Source of the DNA: Methanothrix sp.
Lineage (GTDB): Archaea; Halobacteriota; Methanosarcinia; Methanotrichales; Methanotrichaceae
Direction of reading: 5' to 3'
Length of the DNA: 12,271 nt
Assembly: GCA_028688535.1 (NCBI GenBank)
Contig: JAQTXY010000020.1
Span: 1 to 12,271 of the forward strand
The translations under genes and the position numbers were made by a program. The notes below the pieces were generated by a model that was given only the letters and a program-made list of their open reading frames with translations, was not told the origin of the DNA and did no database searches. The first letter of the stretch is position 1. The number at the start of each line of letters is the position of its first letter. This document shows positions 7,560 to 12,271 of this stretch, piece after piece.

Positions 7560-7835
7560 CTACCTTACAGCCTCTGCATATTTCTTGGAAAATTCCTCGC
7601 ATTGGCCGATGATGCGCCCTGTCGCTTCTTTCAGAACAACAATGGGGTCTACGCCGGACGTCGTGAGACGGAAGACGGGGTTGTCCATGATGGGAAATTT
7701 GGTGTCATAGGTTGCCATCAGTACCCTTTCATCAGCCAGGAGTTCAGTTCGCAGCAAATTCAAGATAGTATGCCCTTCCCCTACAAACTCGATAACAGCC
7801 TGGTTCTCAGTTTTCTTAATAATCTTCAAATTCAT
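7560..7835 (-). CDS. rpo11: DNA-directed RNA polymerase subunit Rpo11 (L)
   Basis: Rpo11 is the small assembly subunit that pairs with Rpo3 to form the alpha-like platform of archaeal RNA polymerase. The protein has 91 residues, the usual length. The alpha-like dimerisation core is clear: VGEGHTILNLLRTELLADERVLMATYD (about residues 17-43) is followed by the typical DNPVFRL-type strand (52-58) and the VDPIVVLKEA segment leading into the C-terminal helix. The reading frame stays open upstream, but that extension only covers the end of csl4 in another frame. The true start is the ATG at 7835, which shares one base with the csl4 stop (TGATG) and is preceded by GGGAGTGG. This implies translational coupling with csl4. 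The stop TAG is at 7562-7560. Confidence 0.95.
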   Translation of the reverse strand: MNLKIIKKTENQAVIEFVGEGHTILNLLRTELLADERVLMATYDTKFPIMDNPVFRLTTSGVDPIVVLKEATGRIIGQCEEFSKKYAEAVR

Positions 7836-8395
7836 CAAACCACTCCCAGACCATAGGCGGAACTCATTTTGCGCGTCTCGGTATTGGCACAATTGGGGCA
7901 AACCAGTTTGTTCTCCTTTTTGACCAGGCCTGCAAGACAGCGATTGCAATAGGCCTTGATGACGCCCAGGTCCTCATCGCCCGTAGTAAGCCTCATCTGC
8001 CGATCGTCAATAATCTTGGCTTTAAGAATATCGCGAATCGAGAAAAGGTGACGCAGATCCTTGACATAGGAGTTTCTCACATTGGATATGTGAATGGTCG
8101 CCTCCTCGTCCGAGATGGGTCTGTCCTCATGCCCCTTCTTGAAAGCCAGCGAGACTATGACCAGGCTGTCTTTAAGGTCAACTACCTCTCCTACCACGAT
8201 ATCACCCGATGAGAGCTTTACCGGGGCATTGGTCTTGGGTATGACACTCGCAGATCTGGCTCTCGAATCGATCTTGACCAGTCCCGCGGTTGATGCAAAA
8301 ATGGTTCCTGATCGAGCATAGGTGCAGTCTCCGGGAACAAACTCCTCGGTCGATCCCACCACATCTCCAGGAAGTACAAAACTACCGTCCATCAT
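7835..8395 (-). CDS. csl4: Exosome RNA-binding subunit Csl4
   Basis: Csl4 is a cap subunit of the archaeal exosome; it binds RNA and helps recruit DnaG to the Rrp41/Rrp42 ring for 3'-5' RNA decay and tailing. The 186-residue protein has the three expected parts. The N-terminal beta domain (about 4-58) begins FVLPGD with the GT(S)EEF-like segment. The S1 RNA-binding domain spans about 62-147, including ATIHISNVRNSYV. The C-terminal zinc ribbon has Cys150, Cys153, Cys166 and Cys169 (CNRC and CPNC). Two adjacent ATGs compete for the start: 8395, with GAGG 4 nt away, and 8392, with a more usual 7-nt spacing. The second may therefore be the real one, which shortens the protein by one residue. The last base of its stop codon is the first base of rpo11. 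Confidence 0.94.
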   Translation of the reverse strand: MMDGSFVLPGDVVGSTEEFVPGDCTYARSGTIFASTAGLVKIDSRARSASVIPKTNAPVKLSSGDIVVGEVVDLKDSLVIVSLAFKKGHEDRPISDEEATIHISNVRNSYVKDLRHLFSIRDILKAKIIDDRQMRLTTGDEDLGVIKAYCNRCLAGLVKKENKLVCPNCANTETRKMSSAYGLGVV

Positions 8396-8418
8396 AATTC
8401 CTCAATGAATCCTCTATA

Positions 8419-8430
8419 AACCTATATGAG
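8419..8430 (-). promoter_or_regulatory. Possible TATA box for csl4-rpo11
   Basis: The minus strand reads CTCATATAGGTT, with the core about 26-33 nt before the csl4 start, which would give a very short leader. A second TATA-like string (TTTATAGAG, 8412-8420) lies closer and is poorly placed. Transcription from further upstream is equally possible. Confidence 0.3.
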
Positions 8431-8449
8431 CGCATCTAAATCCAGTATC

Positions 8450-8530
8450 ATCTCTAGCATCTAGAGTTACTAGTATCTATAGTCTAGCATCACATTGACG
8501 ACTTAAATCTCTATCTCAGATCTCTAGCAT
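8450..8530. repeat. CTAG-rich repeat patch between the methylase gene and csl4
   Basis: Five CTAG tetramers fall in 74 bp (8454, 8461, 8470, 8484 and 8524). The 8-mer TCTAGCAT occurs three times (8453-8460, 8483-8490, 8523-8530), and the first and last copies extend to an identical 11-mer, ATCTCTAGCAT. The last copy overlaps the stop codon of the methylase gene. The function is unknown. Confidence 0.55.
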
Positions 8531-9111
8531 GTTATTCTATATAGCTCAACCCCAATGACCTTGACATCCTGGCTATGAAAGTCAAAGCATCTCTTCAAGG
8601 GAAAAGGAATCCGATAAATTTCCTGCACTGTGCAGGGTTTCACAAAGCTTCTTACGAAACCTTCGCTTCCCTGATTATGCAAAGAGTAGATCGTTTTGGC
8701 GATTTTACGGGCGCAGCAGAGAAAGGCGCGGTCTCCCAAGCTTGCTTTCTGGGCTCCGAAGGGCGGATTCATGACTACTGTATCAATGCCTTTGAGGACC
8801 AATTGTCTCACATCGGCACGGATGAAATCCACATCGACATTTAATTTTTCTGCATTTCTCCTGGCAATGGCCAAAGCTTCGCCGTCAATCTCTACGCCAA
8901 TAGCTCTCGCACCCAGCAGAGCCGCGCCTATGGCCAGCACGCCCGTACCGCAGCCCAGGTCACACACGCTGCATAGCTCCCCGCGCATTCCTGCCAGGAA
9001 AAGCATCTCTGCGGCGACCGAGGCGGGCGTAGCATACTGCTCTCTTTGAAAAGAGGGACGGCTAAAGCCCTCCAGCCGCTCCAGCATCATCTCTAGCTGC
9101 TTTTTCTTCAT
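8524..9111 (-). CDS. METTL5-like RNA N6-adenine methyltransferase
   Basis: This is a class I SAM-dependent methylase of the COG2263/METTL5 type, which in eukaryotes methylates an adenine of small-subunit rRNA. The protein has 195 residues from the ATG at 9111. The opening KKKQLEMMLERLEGF and the QYATP motif (25-29) are typical of the family. The SAM-binding loop CDLGCGTG is at 50-57, the acidic GVEIDG at 72-77, and the N6-adenine catalytic motif NPPFG at 115-119. A TTG three codons upstream (9120) is possible, but the ATG fits the family's N-terminus. Neither start has a strong ribosome site. The stop of the TPR gene lies 28 nt upstream, so cotranscription is plausible. The run methylase-csl4-rpo11 matches an order common in euryarchaea and supports the rRNA role. 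The eukaryotic partner Trm112 has no gene in the window. Confidence 0.9.
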   Translation of the reverse strand: MKKKQLEMMLERLEGFSRPSFQREQYATPASVAAEMLFLAGMRGELCSVCDLGCGTGVLAIGAALLGARAIGVEIDGEALAIARRNAEKLNVDVDFIRADVRQLVLKGIDTVVMNPPFGAQKASLGDRAFLCCARKIAKTIYSLHNQGSEGFVRSFVKPCTVQEIYRIPFPLKRCFDFHSQDVKVIGVELYRITC

Positions 9112-9139
9112 ATCTGCCAATCAGACATGCTATTACGGC

Positions 9140-11377
9140 CTATATGAAGTATATTATCGCCTCAATTGCCAGGAGCATAACCAGGAGAACCGTCATGGCC
9201 TTAAGAAGGAATACTGCTTTAGAGTGGCCTGGAAAGCTATCCAAAGATTCTTTCTCAATTTCGGGGGCTTTGGGGGCCTTGAAAAAATCCGCTGGCTTAT
9301 TATTCCCATCATTCGTTTTCTCTTCATATCTCTCTTCGTCTTTTATCTCCTTATACCTCTCTTGCATAGCATCCGCTGATGCCTCCTCCTGCGGCTTTTG
9401 TATTGCATCCTCTGGCTTCTGGGGCATATTATTGTTAGCGCAGAATTGCTGCCTGATGGGCGGCGTCTGAAGCTGTCCGTAACCCTTGCAGGCCATTTCA
9501 GTTTTCAGGGGAACCATGCATCCATCCGCCAAGATCAGATCTCTTGCCTCATACCTCTCTTTTGAGACCTCCAGGACAGGCAGGTCGGCATCTGATATCG
9601 GCTGCTCATCCGGCTCATGCAGATCATTTATCTTAATATTAACTGCAAACTCTCCTTTTTCGTTCTTTGGCAAGAGATGCAAGGACTCATCCCAGACCAA
9701 TATGCTGCTGATATCATCGATTTTGCTTACTGAATTGCTCGCCATGACATTGGCAATAAGAAGCAAGGCCTCTTGACATGGACGCAGTCCATTTACAGCT
9801 GCCCCCTCCAAAATTTCTGCTGCCTGTTCGATCTTGTTAGCGCTGCTTTTTATCCCATCGATTTCTGCCGCATAAAAATGCTTTTCTGCATGGCGTAAGG
9901 CGTTAACTGCTACCTGCAACTTCTCGGTAGACTCTCTACCCAGTCTCTGCAAATCCAGGCTGGCATTGATATTCTTCAAGGCCTGGTAAAGATAATCGCC
10001 CGCTTCATCAGAGGGACAAACCTGGACGGCTCCTATGAGATATTCCAGGGCATTGTTCATGGCGCGGGCCTGCGTCAAGGGCTCATCTGCTAAAAGCCCA
10101 ATGCGATGGATTTCCTTCATACCGGAGATTATTCGTTGCAGGTCAAGTATCTCGGATTTATTGCCATTATTGGCATTTGCAGCCGCACTGTCCAGGAATT
10201 CCTGGGCCTTTTCCAGCTGTATTAAAGCCTCCTCACCAGGAACCCGCCCGCTGACTTTAGCCAGACAAGACTGACTATTGGCAATTGCCTGCGCCACTTT
10301 GATCTCAGCCTGACCTTCGCCCAGAGTAGATGCCAGCTCTTGATAGCGGTTCGCTGCCTGGATGAATAGCCAGGAGGCCTCGTTTGTTCGCTGTGAACTG
10401 TTTGGCCGGGCCGATTCTTCTTGCAGCTTATTTTTTGCCAGGGAGCTGTAAGTCTTCGCCAGGCAATAGAGTGCATTCTGATAGCCGGGCTTCATTTGAC
10501 GAGGAATGAGCAGAACGGCTTTCTCCAGAGGTTCGCGAGCCGCAGTTGCCTGCCCCATCTGCAGATAGATACGTCCCAGATTGGATAAGACAATTCCCTG
10601 GCTCTGACTCTCACCTTGCAAAGCGAAAAGAGACAGGCTGGAATTGAAGTAGTACAATGCTTTATCCCAGTCCATTCTCTGGCCAGCAATTCTTCCCAGC
10701 CGGTCCATTACCCAGGCAGAGCTCCTTTTATCGCCCAATCTCTCAAAGTCGGCCAGGCTTCTCTCGAAGTATCGAGCAGCAAGTTCTTTCTCTCCCATAT
10801 CGGCATAGACCCGGCCGAGGCTTCCCGTCATCTGAGCGATGCCCAGATCATCGCCCCCTTCCTCGAAGGTCTTCAGGCTGCGGTAGCAGTGCTCTATGGC
10901 TTTGTCCCATTCCCCGTTCTTCCTGTAAGCTGAGCCCAAATTCCCTAATACATGGGCAAGGCCGACATGATCCCTTTCCCTTGAAAAGCTGTCGGCGGCC
11001 TTCTGATAGTAGAAAACAGCTTTCGAAAAATCACCCTGATGGACAAAAGCCTGACCCAGATTGTTCTGGAGCACAGGTCGTAAGATCGGATCGCTGCAGA
11101 GTGAAAGAGCTCGATTATATGTACTTGCGGCGAGATCAGTCAGTCCCGCCCTGCGGCAGATGTCACCCAGCCGTTTGAGCTCATAAACATCTTGGAGCTT
11201 AAGGGAAAGTTCGTAGCAGACCTCCTGGGAGATTCTGCCCTTTCGAGCGCTCTCCAGTAATTTGCCTAAAAGTTCAGGACAACTTCCTTCGATGGTACTA
11301 CTATCGATTTTTTGTAGACCATCACCTCCTTTGGAAAGGGATGCATATATTTCTTGGTGAACAACTAATTGATTCAT
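9140..11377 (-). CDS. Tail-anchored TPR-repeat protein, function unknown
   Basis: This 745-residue protein is not one I recognise by name. Five TPR units repeat with an exact 40-residue period, shown by the conserved L-G pairs with Gly108, 148, 188, 228 and 268; a degenerate sixth unit lies near 306-310. This spacing resembles LGN/kinesin-light-chain-type arrays, which bind peptides or partner proteins. A second mostly helical region follows (about 330-560). A short segment rich in beta-type residues follows (570-640), then a charged, Lys/Glu/Pro-rich linker (650-718). The last 25 residues (721-745) form one hydrophobic helix with almost nothing after it, so the bulk should face the cytoplasm from a C-terminal membrane anchor. 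There is no signal peptide. The ATG at 11377 has no ribosome site, but a strong TATA box lies at -31 to -23, pointing to a leaderless mRNA. A scaffold or adaptor role is inference. Confidence 0.88.
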   Translation of the reverse strand: MNQLVVHQEIYASLSKGGDGLQKIDSSTIEGSCPELLGKLLESARKGRISQEVCYELSLKLQDVYELKRLGDICRRAGLTDLAASTYNRALSLCSDPILRPVLQNNLGQAFVHQGDFSKAVFYYQKAADSFSRERDHVGLAHVLGNLGSAYRKNGEWDKAIEHCYRSLKTFEEGGDDLGIAQMTGSLGRVYADMGEKELAARYFERSLADFERLGDKRSSAWVMDRLGRIAGQRMDWDKALYYFNSSLSLFALQGESQSQGIVLSNLGRIYLQMGQATAAREPLEKAVLLIPRQMKPGYQNALYCLAKTYSSLAKNKLQEESARPNSSQRTNEASWLFIQAANRYQELASTLGEGQAEIKVAQAIANSQSCLAKVSGRVPGEEALIQLEKAQEFLDSAAANANNGNKSEILDLQRIISGMKEIHRIGLLADEPLTQARAMNNALEYLIGAVQVCPSDEAGDYLYQALKNINASLDLQRLGRESTEKLQVAVNALRHAEKHFYAAEIDGIKSSANKIEQAAEILEGAAVNGLRPCQEALLLIANVMASNSVSKIDDISSILVWDESLHLLPKNEKGEFAVNIKINDLHEPDEQPISDADLPVLEVSKERYEARDLILADGCMVPLKTEMACKGYGQLQTPPIRQQFCANNNMPQKPEDAIQKPQEEASADAMQERYKEIKDEERYEEKTNDGNNKPADFFKAPKAPEIEKESLDSFPGHSKAVFLLKAMTVLLVMLLAIEAIIYFI

Positions 11378-11381
11378 AGGT

Positions 11382-11397
11382 TATAAGATAACTTATA
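11382..11397. promoter_or_regulatory. 6-bp inverted repeat at the TPR gene start point
   Basis: TATAAG (11382-11387) and CTTATA (11392-11397) are exact reverse complements around ATAA. The element fills the space between the TATA box and the ATG of the TPR gene, where a repressor would block initiation. It lies in AT-rich sequence, so chance is a serious alternative. Confidence 0.3.
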
Positions 11398-11398
11398 T

Positions 11399-11409
11399 CT
11401 TTATATAGT
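11399..11409 (-). promoter_or_regulatory. BRE/TATA promoter of the TPR gene, leaderless
   Basis: The minus strand reads CTATATAAAG behind a purine-rich CAAAAA stretch, a good archaeal BRE/TATA pair. Its core spans -31 to -23 relative to the A of the ATG at 11377. The predicted start point therefore falls on or next to the start codon, in agreement with the lack of a ribosome site. Confidence 0.6.
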
Positions 11410-11471
11410 TTTTGAATACATCTAATTTTGTAAGTTCTATTTTAGGTTAATAATACTCGTCTTGAAGAAGC

Positions 11472-11480
11472 CTTTTATAT
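11472..11480 (+). promoter_or_regulatory. TATA box of the release factor gene
   Basis: CTTTTATAT lies about 32-40 nt before the ATG at 11512. The predicted start point is near 11502, at the GGGAG ribosome site (11500-11504), so the leader is only about 10 nt. Confidence 0.5.
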
Positions 11481-11511
11481 CTTGGCCGTGAGTGTTTTTG
11501 GGAGATTCCCG

Positions 11512-12271
11512 ATGGAGTTCACTGCACAGGAAAAATACGAATTTAAGCGTCTTCTCGATGGCCTGAGAAGCAAGACGGGCCGAGGGACGGAGCTGATTTC
11601 TCTCTACATCCCCCCTGATAAGCAGATCAGTGATGTCACAAGCCAGCTACGTGAGGAGTACGGACAGGCAGCCAACATAAAATCCCGTGTCACCAGACTT
11701 TCCGTGCAGGGTTCCCTTGAGTCAGCCATGTCCCGGCTCAAGCTCATCCCCAAGCCACCTGCCAACGGTGTAGTCATATTCATTGGAAGCGTGGATGCCG
11801 GAGCCAATAAAACTGAGATGTACAGCGTGGCTTTGGAGCCTCCAGATCCCATCGTCACTTACCGATATCACTGCGATTCATCATTTCTCCTGGGCCCGCT
11901 GGAGGAGATGCTGGCCGACAAAAAGACCTTTGGGCTAATTGTACTGGACCGACGCGAGGCGGCCATTGGCATTTTAAAGGGCAAATTCATTGAACCTATG
12001 AAACACCTCACCTCAACCGTGCCTGGCAAGCAGAGAAAAGGCGGTCAGTCCAGCCACAGGTTCCAGCAACTGCGCCTCATTGCCATCCATGATTTCTATA
12101 AAAGGGTAGGTGAATCGGCCAACGAAGCATTCCTGCCCATTGACGCCAAGGATCTGCAGGGCATCCTGGTAGGTGGACCATCCTCCACCAAAGAGGAGTT
12201 TGTTGAGGGTGGCTTCTTGCATCATGAGCTGCAAAAGAAGATTCTGGGCGCCTTGGATGTCTCCTATACCG
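11512..12271 (+). CDS. prf1: Peptide chain release factor aRF1 (partial, C-terminus outside window)
   Basis: aRF1 reads all three stop codons in the ribosomal A site and triggers release of the finished peptide; it is the archaeal homologue of eRF1. The 253 visible residues cover domain 1, domain 2 and the start of domain 3, out of about 410-420 usual for the family. Stop-codon recognition elements are present: NIKS at 55-58 and YHCDSSF (119-125), which fits the YxCxxxF motif. The catalytic GGQ is at 177-179 in the expected context PGKQRKGGQS, so the factor should be active. The ATG at 11512 has GGGAG upstream at suitable spacing and gives the usual N-terminus. The gene is divergent from the TPR gene, with separate promoters in the 134-bp gap. 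The reading frame is intact to the window edge. Confidence 0.96.
   Translation, partial: MEFTAQEKYEFKRLLDGLRSKTGRGTELISLYIPPDKQISDVTSQLREEYGQAANIKSRVTRLSVQGSLESAMSRLKLIPKPPANGVVIFIGSVDAGANKTEMYSVALEPPDPIVTYRYHCDSSFLLGPLEEMLADKKTFGLIVLDRREAAIGILKGKFIEPMKHLTSTVPGKQRKGGQSSHRFQQLRLIAIHDFYKRVGESANEAFLPIDAKDLQGILVGGPSSTKEEFVEGGFLHHELQKKILGALDVSYT

Noticed and set aside
7402..7602. 66-codon minus-strand frame across the rpo11 end and the ATPase start
   Set aside because: It overlaps the ATPase N-terminal coding sequence in another frame, and its start is an internal codon of rpo11. The ATPase frame carries the recognisable protein sequence.
7836..7949. N-terminal extension of rpo11 to 7949
   Set aside because: The 38 extra residues lie over the csl4 zinc ribbon in another frame and do not look like Rpo11. 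The TGATG start at 7835 has a good ribosome site.
10657..11178. 173-codon plus-strand open frame opposite the TPR array
   Set aside because: Its Pro/Arg/Ser-rich composition is the complement of the TPR codons; no ribosome site or domain.
1..12271. CRISPR arrays, insertion sequences, phage genes, tRNA or rRNA
   Set aside because: I looked for regularly spaced repeats, transposase motifs, cloverleaf ends and rRNA-like stretches and found none. Almost the whole window is accounted for by coding genes.

Overview
The window looks like a chromosomal segment of a methanogenic archaeon, most likely from the Methanosarcinales/Methanotrichales (Methanothrix-like). This placement is inferred from protein character, not from a database search. 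The archaeal signature genes are aRF1 (release factor), the exosome subunit Csl4, RNA polymerase subunit Rpo11/L and a METTL5-type RNA methyltransferase. Promoters have archaeal BRE/TATA form rather than -35/-10 boxes. All genes except the last are on the minus strand, so they are read from high to low coordinates.

Layout in order of coordinates. (1) 1-2479, minus: a soluble sensor histidine kinase with five PAS domains, cut by the window edge just after its phospho-acceptor domain. (2) 2680-4803, minus: a compact operon-like run of a Cys-rich AbrB/SpoVT-fold regulator, the arsenite methyltransferase ArsM and the RNA 3'-phosphate cyclase RtcA. The first two overlap by 8 nt and the last two are 12 nt apart. 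A TATA box lies in front of the run, flanked and overlapped by three 18-bp-phased repeats that look like an operator. (3) 4922-7477, minus: a cation-translocating P-type ATPase whose N-terminus extends about 49 codons past the first ATG and probably starts at CTG. (4) 7560-9111, minus: an information-processing block of METTL5-like methylase, csl4 and rpo11. csl4 and rpo11 are coupled by TGATG, and a hairpin/T-tract terminator follows. A CTAG-rich repeat patch sits between the methylase and csl4. (5) 9140-11377, minus: a large TPR protein with a C-terminal membrane anchor, apparently made from a leaderless mRNA. (6) 11512-12271, plus: the N-terminal two thirds of aRF1, divergent from the TPR gene across 134 bp that holds a promoter for each.

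The core block handles translation, ribosome modification, RNA decay and transcription. The arsM block handles metalloid detoxification under an apparently dedicated regulator. Nothing resembles a phage, IS element, CRISPR array, tRNA or rRNA. The most interesting candidates are the Cys-rich AbrB-type regulator with its phased repeats, the uncharacterised tail-anchored TPR protein, the non-canonical ATPase start and the CTAG-rich repeat cluster. No intergenic gap exceeds about 200 bp.
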